Assembly: GCF_003336675.1 (NCBI RefSeq)
Contig: NZ_QPII01000002.1
Span: forward strand, 372,001-436,000
Length of the DNA: 64,000 bases
Direction of reading: 5' to 3'
DNA from: Billgrantia montanilacus
GTDB lineage: Bacteria; Pseudomonadota; Gammaproteobacteria; Pseudomonadales; Halomonadaceae
Part shown: positions 10,569-20,586 of the stretch, one piece after another
Position numbering within the stretch: the first letter of the stretch is position 1
Layout: each line of letters starts with the position of its first letter
Notes under the pieces: generated by a model
What the model was told of the DNA's origin: nothing
The model's input: the letters and a program-made list of their open reading frames with translations, nothing else
Databases searched by the model: none
Made by a program: the position numbers and the translations under genes

Positions 10569-11521
10569 CAGTCTGTCTCCTCCCCGTGCAGCGCGTCCGC
10601 ACCCGGGGCTTGTTCGGCGGGCACCTCGGCTCCAGGCGCCAGCTCACCAGGAAGACGATCCGGGTCGATATCCCAGGACTCGTCATCCGGCACCGCCACC
10701 GGGTCGGGCGGAAACAGCAGCAGGAAGTGGCGCGAGCGCTGCAACAGGGCGACGGGCACTGCGTTGACCCGGGCGAATGGCTGGCCTGGATCGTGCACGA
10801 CCTCGGTGACCCGCGCCACCGGGTAGCCGGCCGGGAAACGTCCAGCAAGGCCCGACGTCACCAGCAGGTCTCCCTCGCGAATATCGGCGGTATCCGGCAC
10901 ATGTAGTACCCGCAGTTGATCGTATTGACCGCTGCCCTGCAGGATGAAACGCAGCCCGTTGCGATTGACTTGCACCGGCAGCGCATGGCTCGCATCAGCC
11001 ACCATCAGCACCCGGCTGGAATAGGCGGAAACGGCCGTCACCTGCCCCACCAGGCCCGAGGCATCCAGCACCGGCTGCCCCACATAGACGCCATTGCGCC
11101 GGCCACGGTCGATCACCATCTGATGGTTGAAGGGGTCGGGGTCGAGCGAGAGCAGTTCAGCGGTGATGTAGGGGGACTCCTTGCGCGCCGCCGCACCCAG
11201 AAGCTCCCGCAGGCGCACGTTCTCGGCCGTCAGGCTGGACATGTGCTGTACCCGATGTGAGAGATGCAGTATCTGTTCCCGCAGTCGCTGATTCTCTTCC
11301 ACCAAGGCACGCTGGTCGGAGAGTGCCAGTGAGCCCCAGGCCAGGACATCGCTGGGCACTGCAACAAGCCACTGGATCGGTGCAACCACAGTAGAAAGCT
11401 GGGCGCGGACCTCTTCCATTCGCGTGAAGCGATGATCGGCGAACATCAGGGCGGAAGCGGCCATCGCACACAAGAACATGCGATAGCCTGGCACCGATCC
11501 GTGAGAAAACAGCGGCTTAAT
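10568..11521 (-). CDS. mreC: Rod shape-determining protein MreC (probable ATT start)
   Basis: A bitopic inner-membrane protein: N-terminal helix (FLCAMAASALMF), coiled coil (about residues 70-110, ALVEENQRLREQILHL) and the periplasmic beta domain with NGVYVGQPVLDASGLVGQV. It scaffolds PBP2/RodA during elongation. The first ATG/GTG candidate is GTG at 11494, but it has no good ribosome site and cuts the family N-terminus. Nine codons upstream an ATT at 11521 is preceded at 7 nt by GGGGGAG, and reading from it gives (M)KPLFSHGS, which aligns with MKPIFSRG at the start of E. coli MreC. I therefore extend the gene to 11521; the safe minimum is 10568-11494. The C-terminal Glu/Asp/Pro-rich tail is longer than in enterics. 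Confidence 0.88.
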   Translation of the reverse strand: MKPLFSHGSVPGYRMFLCAMAASALMFADHRFTRMEEVRAQLSTVVAPIQWLVAVPSDVLAWGSLALSDQRALVEENQRLREQILHLSHRVQHMSSLTAENVRLRELLGAAARKESPYITAELLSLDPDPFNHQMVIDRGRRNGVYVGQPVLDASGLVGQVTAVSAYSSRVLMVADASHALPVQVNRNGLRFILQGSGQYDQLRVLHVPDTADIREGDLLVTSGLAGRFPAGYPVARVTEVVHDPGQPFARVNAVPVALLQRSRHFLLLFPPDPVAVPDDESWDIDPDRLPGELAPGAEVPAEQAPGADALHGEETD

Positions 11522-11682
11522 GGCGAATCTCCCCCAAGTCTCCTATACGCCTTGCCGCTATCAGGGAAGGGCTGAGGCCGTCACCGAGCGGTCGAGTGCA
11601 GGCAGCATGGTACGCCTCGGACCACGACAAACGGCAAGGAGCTCATGGACAGGCGCTCCTGTCACCGCCGCGCGACGAAGCC

Positions 11683-11708
11683 GCCCGACCGCGCAGGCAC
11701 GGTCGGGC
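11683..11708 (-). terminator. Hairpin between mreB and mreC
   Basis: A 9-bp stem (GCCCGACCG at 11683-11691, CGGTCGGGC at 11700-11708) with an 8-nt loop, just downstream of the mreB stop on the minus strand. It lacks a U-run, so it may only weaken read-through or stabilise the 3' end of mreB mRNA, which would explain higher mreB than mreC/D expression. The rest of the 190-base gap (11522-11713) shows no gene. Confidence 0.4.
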
Positions 11709-11713
11709 AAGGC

Positions 11714-12932
<1,219 letters not shown>

Positions 12933-13220
12933 ATGGCGCTTGAACACGCAGACGTGCAGCGGGCCGCCCACCTGGCCCGCCTTGGCCTGAACGACGATGA
13001 AGCCGCCGGCTATGTCGATGATCTTGGTCGTATTCTTGAAATGGTCGACATGCTCCAGGCCCTCGACACCGACGGCGTTGCCCCGCTTGCCCACCCGCTG
13101 GATGCCACCCAGCGCCTGCGCGCCGACGAAGTCACCGAGAGCGATCAGCGTGACGAATTCCAGCGCTGCGCCCCCGCCGTCGAGAGCGGCCTTTATCTGG
13201 TGCCTCGGGTCGTCGAATGA
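12933..13220 (+). CDS. gatC: Asp/Glu-tRNA amidotransferase subunit C
   Basis: 95 residues from the ATG at 12933 ([18 protein letters not shown]); the longer upstream frame is not supported. GatC wraps the GatA-GatB interface and stabilises the complex. The conserved blocks V..LA.LAxL near the start and LR.DEVTES at about residue 70 are present. It is the first gene of gatCAB. The complex amidates misacylated Asp-tRNA(Asn) and/or Glu-tRNA(Gln), so the organism probably uses the indirect route for at least one of these. Confidence 0.95.
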   Translation: MALEHADVQRAAHLARLGLNDDEAAGYVDDLGRILEMVDMLQALDTDGVAPLAHPLDATQRLRADEVTESDQRDEFQRCAPAVESGLYLVPRVVE

Positions 13221-13271
13221 TTGCACACGCCCTGTCCACATTAACGGCACGCCTTCATGGAGCCATGCCGC

Positions 13272-14732
13272 ATGCATGACAAGACGCTTGTCGAACTCGC
13301 CCGAGCGCTCGACGCCGGCGAGTTCTCCAGTCGCGAGCTGACCCAGCACCTGCTGGGCCGCATCGACCGCCTCGACGGCGAACTGAACAGTTTCATCACC
13401 GTCACCTTCGACCAGGCCCTGGCCGCCGCCGATGAGGCTGATGCCGTGCGGGCCAAGGGCAATGCCGGGCCGCTCACCGGCCTGCCGCTTGCCCTGAAGG
13501 ATATCTTCTGCACTCGCGGCGTGAAGACCAGCTGCGGCTCGAAGATGCTCGACAGCTTCGTCTCGCCCTACGACGCCACGGTGGTCGAGAAGCTCAGGGC
13601 CGCTGGCACAGTGAGCCTGGGCAAGACCAACATGGACGAGTTCGCCATGGGCTCCTCCAACGAGAACAGCTACTACGGCCCGGTGCACAACCCCTGGGAC
13701 CTCACGGCGGTTCCCGGCGGCTCCTCGGGGGGCTCCGCCGCTGCGGTTGCCGCCGGGCTGGTGCCCGCGGCCATGGGTACCGACACCGGTGGTTCGATCC
13801 GTCAGCCGGCCGCCTTCTGCGGTATCACCGGTCTCAAGCCAACCTATGGACGGGTATCGCGCTACGGCATGATCGCCTATGCCTCGAGCCTCGACCAGGC
13901 GGGCCCCATGGCGCGCTCCGCCGAGGACTGCGCGCTGCTGCTGGGCGCCATCGCCGGGCACGACCTGCGCGACTCCACCTGCGTTGCCCGCGGCGTACCC
14001 AATTATTCCGAGGAGCTCGCCGCGCCGTTGAACGGCCTCAAGATCGGCCTGCCCAGCGAGTATTTCGGCGATGGTCTCGATCCGGCCGTGGCGAAGGCGA
14101 CCCACGAGGCGATCGCTGTCTTCGAGTCGCTGGGGGCCAGCGTGCGCGAAGTCAGCCTGCCGCACACCCACTATGCCATCCCTGCCTACTACGTCATCGC
14201 TCCTGCCGAGGCCTCCTCGAACCTGTCACGCTTCGACGGGGTGCGCTTCGGCCATCGCTGCGACAACCCAGTCGACCTGATCGACCTCTACAAGCGCAGC
14301 CGCGCCGAGGGCTTCGGCGACGAGGTCAAGCGGCGCATCCTGATAGGCACCCATACCCTCTCCGAGGGCTTCTTCGATGCGTACTACAAGAAGGCCCAGC
14401 AGGTGCGGCGGCTGATCCGCCAGGATTTCCTCGATGCCTTCGAGGAGGTCGACGTGCTGATGGGGCCAGCTTCGCCCACCCCGGCCTTCGACCTGGGGGC
14501 CAACAAGGACCCCGTATCGATGTATCTGCAGGATATCTACACCATCGCCGTCAACCTGGCTGGCATCCCCGGCATCAGCGTGCCGGCCGGCTTTGCGGGA
14601 GGCCGCCCGGTGGGCCTGCAGATCCTCGGTAGCCACTTCACCGAGGCGCGGCTGCTCAATGTCGCCCACCAGTTCCAGCAGGCCACCGACTGGCACCGTC
14701 GTCATCCCGCCTTTGCCGAGGAGAACGCCTGA
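13272..14732 (+). CDS. gatA: Asp/Glu-tRNA amidotransferase subunit A
   Basis: 486 residues from the ATG at 13272, which has GGAG about ten bases upstream; an in-frame ATG at 13257 is an alternative. It belongs to the amidase-signature family: the Lys of [11 protein letters not shown], the cis-Ser in [14 protein letters not shown] and the nucleophile Ser in [12 protein letters not shown] form the Ser-cisSer-Lys triad that frees ammonia from glutamine. The ammonia is channelled to GatB. It overlaps gatB by one base (TGATG). Confidence 0.97.
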   Translation: MHDKTLVELARALDAGEFSSRELTQHLLGRIDRLDGELNSFITVTFDQALAAADEADAVRAKGNAGPLTGLPLALKDIFCTRGVKTSCGSKMLDSFVSPYDATVVEKLRAAGTVSLGKTNMDEFAMGSSNENSYYGPVHNPWDLTAVPGGSSGGSAAAVAAGLVPAAMGTDTGGSIRQPAAFCGITGLKPTYGRVSRYGMIAYASSLDQAGPMARSAEDCALLLGAIAGHDLRDSTCVARGVPNYSEELAAPLNGLKIGLPSEYFGDGLDPAVAKATHEAIAVFESLGASVREVSLPHTHYAIPAYYVIAPAEASSNLSRFDGVRFGHRCDNPVDLIDLYKRSRAEGFGDEVKRRILIGTHTLSEGFFDAYYKKAQQVRRLIRQDFLDAFEEVDVLMGPASPTPAFDLGANKDPVSMYLQDIYTIAVNLAGIPGISVPAGFAGGRPVGLQILGSHFTEARLLNVAHQFQQATDWHRRHPAFAEENA

Positions 14733-16186
14733 TGCAATGGGAAACCGTGATCGGCCTGGAGGTCCACGTCCAGCTCGCCACTCGCTCGAAGATCTTTTCC
14801 GGTGCGTCCACGGCCTTCGGCGCCGAGCCCAATACCCAGGCGTGCGCCGTGGACCTGGGCCTGCCCGGCGTGCTGCCGGTACTCAACGAGTCCGCGGTGG
14901 CCATGGCCGTTCAGTTCGGCCTGGCGATCCACGCCGAGATCCCCGAGGTCTCGGTGTTCGACCGCAAGAACTACTTCTACCCCGACCTGCCCAAGGGCTA
15001 TCAGACCAGCCAGATGTATCACCCCATCGTCGGTGCCGGCGAAGTGGAGATCACCCTGGATGACGGCAGCACCAAGCGCATCCGCGTCCACCATGCCCAC
15101 CTGGAGGAGGATGCCGGCAAGTCGCTGCATGAGGACTTCCACGGCATGACCGGGGTCGACCTCAACCGGGCCGGCACCCCGCTGCTGGAGATCGTCTCCG
15201 AACCGGACCTGCGCTCGGCGAAGGAGGCCGCCGCCTATCTCAAGGCGATCCATTCGATCGTCACCTATCTGGGGATTTCCGACGGCAACATGGCCGAGGG
15301 GTCGATGCGCTGCGACGTCAACGTCTCGGTGCGTCCCCTGGGCCAGGAAGCCTACGGCACCCGCGCCGAGATCAAGAACGTCAACTCCTTCCGCTTCGTC
15401 GAGCGCGCCATCGCCTTCGAGGTGGAGCGTCAGGTGGAGCTGATCGAGGATGGCGGCAAGGTGGTGCAGGAGACTCGCCTGTTCGACCCCGACCGCGACG
15501 AGACCCGCAGCATGCGCACCAAGGAGGAGGCCAACGACTACCGCTACTTTCCCTGCCCCGACCTGCTTCCCGTGGTGCTTGACCAAGCCTATGTCGATCA
15601 CCTGCGCAGCAACCTGCCGGAGCTGCCCGCCGAGAAGCGCGCCCGCTTCGAGCAGGAACTGGGGCTTTCCGCCTACGATGCCAGCGTGCTCTCCGCCACG
15701 CGGGAGATGGCCGACTACTTCGAGGAAGCCAAGAACGTCTGCGGCGATGCCAAGCAGGCCGCCAACTGGGTGCAGGGCGAGCTCTCCGGGGCACTCAACC
15801 GGGAGGGACTGCCGATCGTCGACAGCCCCGTCTCGGCCCGTCAGCTCGGCGAGCTGATCGCCCGGGTGATGGACGACACCATCAATGGCAAGGCCGCCAA
15901 GCAGGTCTTCCAGGCCCTGTGGAACGGCCAGGGCGCTCGCGCCGACGACATCATCGAGGCTCAGGGTCTCAAGCAGGTCACCGACAGCGGTGCCATCGAA
16001 GCGATGATCGACCAGGTGATTGCCGAAAGCCCAGGCCAGGTGGCCCAGTACCGCGATGCCGAGCCGGACAAGCGCGGCAAGATGATCGGCTACTTCGTCG
16101 GCCAGGTAATGAAGGCCTCCCGGGGCACCGCCAACCCTCAGCAGGTCAACCAACTGCTGAAGGAAAAACTGGACGCGCTGTGCTGA
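14732..16186 (+). CDS. gatB: Asp/Glu-tRNA amidotransferase subunit B
   Basis: 484 residues. The N-terminal kinase/amidotransferase cradle begins [15 protein letters not shown] and includes the metal and ATP-binding region [11 protein letters not shown]; the C-terminal part is the helical YqeY-like tRNA-binding domain (about residues 330-484, ending [11 protein letters not shown]). It activates the misacylated tRNA by gamma-phosphorylation and transfers the ammonia made by GatA. It is the last gene of the gatCAB operon, with a dyad after its stop. Confidence 0.97.
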   Translation: MQWETVIGLEVHVQLATRSKIFSGASTAFGAEPNTQACAVDLGLPGVLPVLNESAVAMAVQFGLAIHAEIPEVSVFDRKNYFYPDLPKGYQTSQMYHPIVGAGEVEITLDDGSTKRIRVHHAHLEEDAGKSLHEDFHGMTGVDLNRAGTPLLEIVSEPDLRSAKEAAAYLKAIHSIVTYLGISDGNMAEGSMRCDVNVSVRPLGQEAYGTRAEIKNVNSFRFVERAIAFEVERQVELIEDGGKVVQETRLFDPDRDETRSMRTKEEANDYRYFPCPDLLPVVLDQAYVDHLRSNLPELPAEKRARFEQELGLSAYDASVLSATREMADYFEEAKNVCGDAKQAANWVQGELSGALNREGLPIVDSPVSARQLGELIARVMDDTINGKAAKQVFQALWNGQGARADDIIEAQGLKQVTDSGAIEAMIDQVIAESPGQVAQYRDAEPDKRGKMIGYFVGQVMKASRGTANPQQVNQLLKEKLDALC

Positions 16187-16192
16187 GCCCAT

Positions 16193-16226
16193 CGGGGCAT
16201 GTCGTGCCGACGGCGCGCATGCCCCG
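16193..16226 (+). terminator. Dyad after gatB
   Basis: A 9-bp inverted repeat (CGGGGCATG at 16193-16201, CATGCCCCG at 16218-16226) with a 16-nt spacer directly after gatB and before puuR. There is no U-run. It could be a weak terminator or an operator for the downstream repressor gene; the sequence alone does not decide. Confidence 0.4.
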
Positions 16227-16252
16227 CTGCCCGAGCCCACAAGGAGATCAGC

Positions 16253-16804
16253 ATGTCGGATGACGTCGGTGCACGGCTGCGCGCCCTGCGTACTCTGCGC
16301 TGCATTTCACAGCGCGAGCTGGCCAAGCGCTGCGGGGTCACCCACTCCAGCCTGTCGTTGATCGAACAGGGCAAGGTCAGCCCCTCGGTCAGCTCCCTCA
16401 AGAAGATCCTCGACGCCATTCCCATCAGTGTCGGCGACTTCTTCACCATGGACCTGGAGAGCCGCGACCAGGTCTTCTACTCCGCCGCCGAGCTCGCCGA
16501 CGTGGGCACCGGCGAGGTCATCTACAAGCTGGTCGGCGCCAACCGCGACAGCCGGGCGCTGGCGTTCATGATCGAGACCTACCCCCCCGGCGCCGACACC
16601 GGTCGCGAGATGATCGCCCACCAGGGCGAAGAAGCCGGCGTTGTGCTGGAAGGCGAGATCGAGATCACCATCGGTGCCGAATCCCGCACCCTCGGTGAGG
16701 GCGAAGCCTACTATTTCGATACCAACGTACCCCACCGCTTTCGCAACCCTGGCAAGGAACCCTGTCGCCTGGTGAGCTGCTGCACTCCCGCTCGAACATT
16801 CTGA
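16253..16804 (+). CDS. puuR: HTH-type regulator with cupin domain, PuuR-like
   Basis: 183 residues from the ATG at 16253, which has AAGGAG six bases upstream. An XRE-type helix-turn-helix occupies about residues 5-62 (SQRELAKRCGVTHSSLSLIEQGKVSPSV split across its helices), and a cupin domain spans about 105-175 (HQGEEAGVVLEGEIEI, GEAYYFDTNVPHRFRN). Length and layout match E. coli PuuR (185 aa), the putrescine-responsive repressor of the puu genes. The polyamine island starts about 5 kb downstream, which supports the role, but the direct target sites are not proven. Confidence 0.85.
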   Translation: MSDDVGARLRALRTLRCISQRELAKRCGVTHSSLSLIEQGKVSPSVSSLKKILDAIPISVGDFFTMDLESRDQVFYSAAELADVGTGEVIYKLVGANRDSRALAFMIETYPPGADTGREMIAHQGEEAGVVLEGEIEITIGAESRTLGEGEAYYFDTNVPHRFRNPGKEPCRLVSCCTPARTF

Positions 16805-16839
16805 CCCGCCTTCCGCGTCTTACGCGCTGATTGCCAGGC

Positions 16840-16857
16840 CACCGCCACCAGGCGGTG
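16840..16857 (+). terminator. Small hairpin after puuR
   Basis: Stem CACCGCC / GGCGGTG with an ACCA loop, 35 nt after the puuR stop. It is compact and GC-rich but has no U-run; likely a weak terminator. Confidence 0.4.
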
Positions 16858-16901
16858 TGTAACTGTGCCTGCCCGACAATACCTGTACACAAGATATGCA
16901 G

Positions 16902-16930
16902 TTGTACAATTACCGTACAGAGAATAGACT
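16902..16930 (+). promoter_or_regulatory. Candidate promoter of the chemoreceptor gene
   Basis: TTGTAC (16902-16907), a 17-nt spacer and TAGACT (16925-16930) resemble a sigma-70 promoter 79 bases before the chemoreceptor start. Three GTAC words (16884, 16904, 16915) cluster here, one within the palindrome TTGTACAA, and may be a regulator site. I saw no clear flagellar sigma-28 motif. Confidence 0.35.
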
Positions 16931-17008
16931 GCCTTCCTACGCAGGGCGCTACTCGAGCGCCGCTGGCCCGGGCGCCGCAGAGCGCCTCATAAAAAAGAAG
17001 GAAAGACA

Positions 17009-18742
17009 ATGAGCTCCCTGATGGCACGTTTCTCCCGGCTTGGCATCCGATCCCGACTGGCCAGTGGCTTCTCCGCCGTATTGGTGTTGATCGTGGCCCT
17101 GACCCTCATCGGCATCAGCCAGGTAAACCGCATCGACCGTGGCCTCACCACCATCAACGACATCAATGGTGCCAAGCTGCGCCACGCCATCGACTGGCGA
17201 GGCAGCGTTCATGACCGCGCCATCCTGCTGCGCGACATGACCCTGGTCACCAGCGACGCTGACCTGGCCGCCCTGCAGGCCGACTACCGGGTGCTGGCGG
17301 AAAACTACGAGCGCGCCACCGGGGGGCTCAGCGACGTCATGAGCGCCGCGCCGGACAGCGTTACCGCCAGGGAGCGCACTCTGCTGGACGCCATCGAAAG
17401 TCAGGCTGCCGCCACCCAGGCGCTCACCGCCGACGTCATGGCGCAACGCCAGGACGGAAATCTGCTGGCGGCCCGCCAGCAGTTGCTCGCCGCGGCCGGT
17501 CCCGCCTTCTTCGCCTGGCTTGACGAGATCAACGGCTTCATCGACTACCAGGAAAGCAACAGCGCCGCCGATACCGCCGTGGCCCGTGACACGGCAGAGG
17601 GCTTCCAAATACTGATGCTGGGGCTCTGCCTGGCCGCGCTGCTCATCGGCGGCATCATCGCCTACCTGCTCTCCCGCCAGCTGCTCAGGGAGCTGGGCGC
17701 CGAGCCCCACGAAGTGAAAGCTTTCGCCGAGGCAATCGGCCGCGGCGAGCTGACGACCTCCGGGCGACTGCGGCAGAACGACGACCGCAGCATCATGGCC
17801 TCCCAGATGAACATGGCACGACAGCTCCAGGGCATCGTCGCCCAGGTACGTGCCGCAGCGGACGCCGTGGCCACCAACAGCGAGCAGATCGCCGAAGGTA
17901 ACAACGACCTTGCATCACGCACGCAGCAGCAGGCCAGCGCCCTGACCCAGACCGCCTCCGCCATGGAGGAGCTCAACGGCACCGTGTCCCAGAACTCCGC
18001 CAATGCCGAGCAGGCGAGCCACGAGGCAGAGGGCGCGTCCGTCACGGCCAGGCGCGGTGGCGCCGCCGTGCAGCAGGTCGCGGAGACCATGAACGACCTC
18101 GACCGCAGCTCCAGCGAGATCGCCAGCATCATCTCCACCATCGACAACATCGCCTTCCAGACCAACATCCTGGCCCTCAATGCCTCGGTAGAAGCCGCCC
18201 GGGCCGGCGAGCACGGTCGCGGCTTCGCCGTGGTCGCCGCCGAGGTGCGCAAGCTAGCCCAGAACAGCGCCAATGCCGCCCGCGAGATCAATGAGCTGAT
18301 CACCAGCAACGTGGAGCGTGTCAAGCATGGCAACGCTCGTGCCGCCGATGCCAGCCAGGCAACGGAGGAGATCATCGAAGCGATCGGCCGGGTCAGCCAG
18401 ATCATGCAGGAGATCAGCCAGGCCAGCGCCGAACAGCGCACCGGCGTACAGGAAGCCGGCAAGGCGGTCTACGAAATGGACCAGGTGACCCAGCAAAATG
18501 CCATCCTGGTAAACCAGAGCGCGTCGTCCGCCGCCAACCTGAGCCAGCATGCCCAGCAGTTGATCAACGCCATGTCGGCCTTCCACCTGCCCCAAGGCAG
18601 CGCCGCCGCAAACCGGCCATCCTCCTCCATGGGGACTACCTACAGTGATTGGCTTACACTCGATGACCCACAACCCACCCGGAGCCGCTCGCCCAAGGGT
18701 ATCGTTGGACAGCGACTCCAGCCCGAATGGGAAAATTTCTGA
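17009..18742 (+). CDS. Methyl-accepting chemotaxis protein (Tar-like, four-helix-bundle sensor)
   Basis: 577 residues. A first transmembrane helix (about 20-40), a periplasmic helical sensor of about 150 residues that looks like the four-helix-bundle class, a second membrane helix (about 192-214), a HAMP domain (about 215-265) and a cytoplasmic signalling hairpin. The hairpin tip is clear (IDNIAFQTNILALNASVEAA and FAVVAAEVRKLAQ). The protein ends in EWENF, which fits the xWxxF pentapeptide that tethers CheR/CheB in high-abundance receptors such as Tar and Tsr. The ribosome site AAGGAAAG precedes the ATG. No chemotaxis genes are nearby; its position between puuR and the polyamine island hints at an amine or amino-acid ligand, but that is only context. 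Confidence 0.92.
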   Translation: MSSLMARFSRLGIRSRLASGFSAVLVLIVALTLIGISQVNRIDRGLTTINDINGAKLRHAIDWRGSVHDRAILLRDMTLVTSDADLAALQADYRVLAENYERATGGLSDVMSAAPDSVTARERTLLDAIESQAAATQALTADVMAQRQDGNLLAARQQLLAAAGPAFFAWLDEINGFIDYQESNSAADTAVARDTAEGFQILMLGLCLAALLIGGIIAYLLSRQLLRELGAEPHEVKAFAEAIGRGELTTSGRLRQNDDRSIMASQMNMARQLQGIVAQVRAAADAVATNSEQIAEGNNDLASRTQQQASALTQTASAMEELNGTVSQNSANAEQASHEAEGASVTARRGGAAVQQVAETMNDLDRSSSEIASIISTIDNIAFQTNILALNASVEAARAGEHGRGFAVVAAEVRKLAQNSANAAREINELITSNVERVKHGNARAADASQATEEIIEAIGRVSQIMQEISQASAEQRTGVQEAGKAVYEMDQVTQQNAILVNQSASSAANLSQHAQQLINAMSAFHLPQGSAAANRPSSSMGTTYSDWLTLDDPQPTRSRSPKGIVGQRLQPEWENF

Positions 18743-18793
18743 GCACGAGGGAGTGCCGGCTCGTGCTCCTCAAGGCCCTAACGGAGAGACACC

Positions 18794-18958
18794 ATGTTCG
18801 GATGGTTGAAGCCTGACCCGAAGAAGAAGCTGCAGAAAGCGTATGAGCACAAGCTGCAGCAGGCGATGGAGGCAGCCCGCAACGGCGACATGCGCGCCAA
18901 TGCCTCCCTGACCGAAGAAGCCGAAAGCCTGCTCGCCGAGCTCAGGCAATACCCATAG
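18794..18958 (+). CDS. Small DUF6435-like protein
   Basis: A 54-residue protein beginning MFGWLKPDPKKKLQKAYEHK and ending LLAELRQYP. The opening MFGxxKxDPKKKLxK and the following NGDMRANASLTEEAE match the short DUF6435 family of gammaproteobacteria as I recall it; function unknown. It is predicted to be one or two charged helices with no membrane segment. GGAGA lies upstream of the ATG. It follows the chemoreceptor gene by 51 bases on the same strand and may be transcribed with it. It converges on rmuC. Confidence 0.75.
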   Translation: MFGWLKPDPKKKLQKAYEHKLQQAMEAARNGDMRANASLTEEAESLLAELRQYP

Positions 18959-18971
18959 CCAAGCGGGTGCC

Positions 18972-18991
18972 GCCGGAAGGCCGGCTTATTT
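18972..18991. terminator. Hairpin between convergent DUF6435 gene and rmuC
   Basis: GCCGG-AAGG-CCGGC (18972-18985) followed on the plus strand by TTATTT, located in the 27-base gap between the convergent genes and running into the rmuC stop. The stem is short but the T-rich tail makes a weak factor-independent terminator for the plus strand plausible. Confidence 0.4.
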
Positions 18992-20386
18992 CAGTGACCC
19001 CGGGGCGCTGCGCGTCAGGTCATCCTCCCCGTCCCCCGGCTCGTCGTTCCAGCCGGGGGTGAGTTCGAGGCGGGCTCGCTCGACGAGTTCGGCGGGCAGC
19101 TCCTTCTTCACCGCCACCCCCAGCTCCTGGAACTCGGCGGTCTGCTTGATCAGGTTGGCACGGCCATTGACCAGCTGGCCCATGGCTCTGTCATAGCTGT
19201 CACGGGCCCCGTCCAGCTTCCTGCCCACGTCCTCCATGCTCTCCAGGAAGAGACGCAGCTTGTTGTAGAACTTCTCGGCACGGCTGGCCAGCTCGGCGCT
19301 GTGACGGCTCTGATCCTCGAAGCGCCACAGCTGGCGCACGATATTCAGGCTGGTGAGCAGCGTGGTGGGCGTCGCCACCAGGACGTTGTTCTCGATGGCC
19401 CGCTGGAAGAGCGACTCGTCGAACTTCAGCGCTTCCACATAGGCGGACTCCACCGGAATGAACATCACCACCACTTCCGGCGAGTTGAGCCCCGGCAGGT
19501 CGTAGTAGTGCTTGTCGGCCAGCTCGGCGATACGATCGCCCACTGCCCGGGCATGTTCGGCCAGCGCCTGCCCCCTCGCCACTTCCTCGTCTGCGTTCAC
19601 GTACCGCACATAGGCGGATAGCGACGTCTTGGCATCGATGACCAGATGCTTGCCCTGGGGCAGGTAGACGATGGCATCGGGCCGCCGCCACCCCTCTTCG
19701 GTAGCGAAGCTGACCTCGCGCTGATAGTCCTTGCCGGCGCGCAGGCCGGAGCCCTCCAGCACGTTCTCGAGCATCAGCTCACCCCAGTTGCCCTGGACCT
19801 TCTTCTGCCCCTGAAGCGCCCGGGTCAGGCGATCGGCCTGGTCGGTAATCTCGCGGTTGAGGCCCTGCAGATGCTTGAGTTCGGTGCGCAGGCTGGCGCG
19901 CTGCTCGGTGTCGAAGCGGTGGATGGATTCCACTTTCTCGCGAAAGCCCTTCATCTCGCTCTGGATGGGCTGCAGCAAGCCGCTGATATGCTTCTGGGAC
20001 AGCTCCGAAAAGGCCTTGCCCTTGCGTTCGAGTATCTCGTTGGCAAGATTCTCGAACTCCTGCTTGAGCTGGTCGCGGCTGTCGCGCAGCAGCGTGAGCT
20101 GCTCGGCGAAGTGCTGCTGCTTCTGCTCCAGCGTGGTAGCCAGCCGCGCCTCGCTTATCTGCACCTCACCCAGCATGCGCTGCGATTCATCGAGGCGTTG
20201 CTCGCGCTCGGCAAGCCGCTCGCGCAGCTCGGCCAGGGCGGCGGCGTGCCGTTGCGCATCGCCGCGCTGACGCCGGGCAGCGAACAGGCCGGCCAGACCG
20301 AAGGCGAGCAGGAATGCCAGCAGCGCCGAGAGCGCCATGGCATAGCCGACGGGAAGGGAGTCCAGCAGTGTGGTCAGATCGGTCAA
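18986..20386 (-). CDS. rmuC: DNA recombination protein RmuC
   Basis: 466 residues. One N-terminal membrane helix (about 15-35), a long coiled coil (about 40-200, Arg/Gln/Glu/Leu rich) and the RmuC domain (about 200-420) with a restriction-endonuclease-like core, seen in WRRPDAIVYLPQGKHLVIDAKTS, where the aspartates and lysine fit a PD-(D/E)xK site. E. coli RmuC limits inversions at short inverted repeats. It is a stand-alone minus-strand gene between the DUF6435 gene and the LuxR regulator. Confidence 0.95.
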   Translation of the reverse strand: MTDLTTLLDSLPVGYAMALSALLAFLLAFGLAGLFAARRQRGDAQRHAAALAELRERLAEREQRLDESQRMLGEVQISEARLATTLEQKQQHFAEQLTLLRDSRDQLKQEFENLANEILERKGKAFSELSQKHISGLLQPIQSEMKGFREKVESIHRFDTEQRASLRTELKHLQGLNREITDQADRLTRALQGQKKVQGNWGELMLENVLEGSGLRAGKDYQREVSFATEEGWRRPDAIVYLPQGKHLVIDAKTSLSAYVRYVNADEEVARGQALAEHARAVGDRIAELADKHYYDLPGLNSPEVVVMFIPVESAYVEALKFDESLFQRAIENNVLVATPTTLLTSLNIVRQLWRFEDQSRHSAELASRAEKFYNKLRLFLESMEDVGRKLDGARDSYDRAMGQLVNGRANLIKQTAEFQELGVAVKKELPAELVERARLELTPGWNDEPGDGEDDLTRSAPGSLK

Positions 20387-20586
20387 GGGGCTTTCTCCTG
20401 CTGCAGCGCGAATGGGGCCGGGGCGAAAGTCTCCCCAAAACGGTCAAGCTTGTCACTGTTTGCCCACGGATTTCCTGCTAGAAGCCCCTGTCCCTCATCG
20501 GCTTCGGTCGGGTCACGGCCAGCGTGCGGTCGTCAACGCGGGGCCATGGTATCGTGAGTCTTCCGCGCCACTTAGCCTACGACTCC

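Noticed and set aside
14702-16240. 512-codon minus-strand open frame over gatB
   Set aside because: Antisense shadow of gatB; composition and lack of motifs argue against coding.
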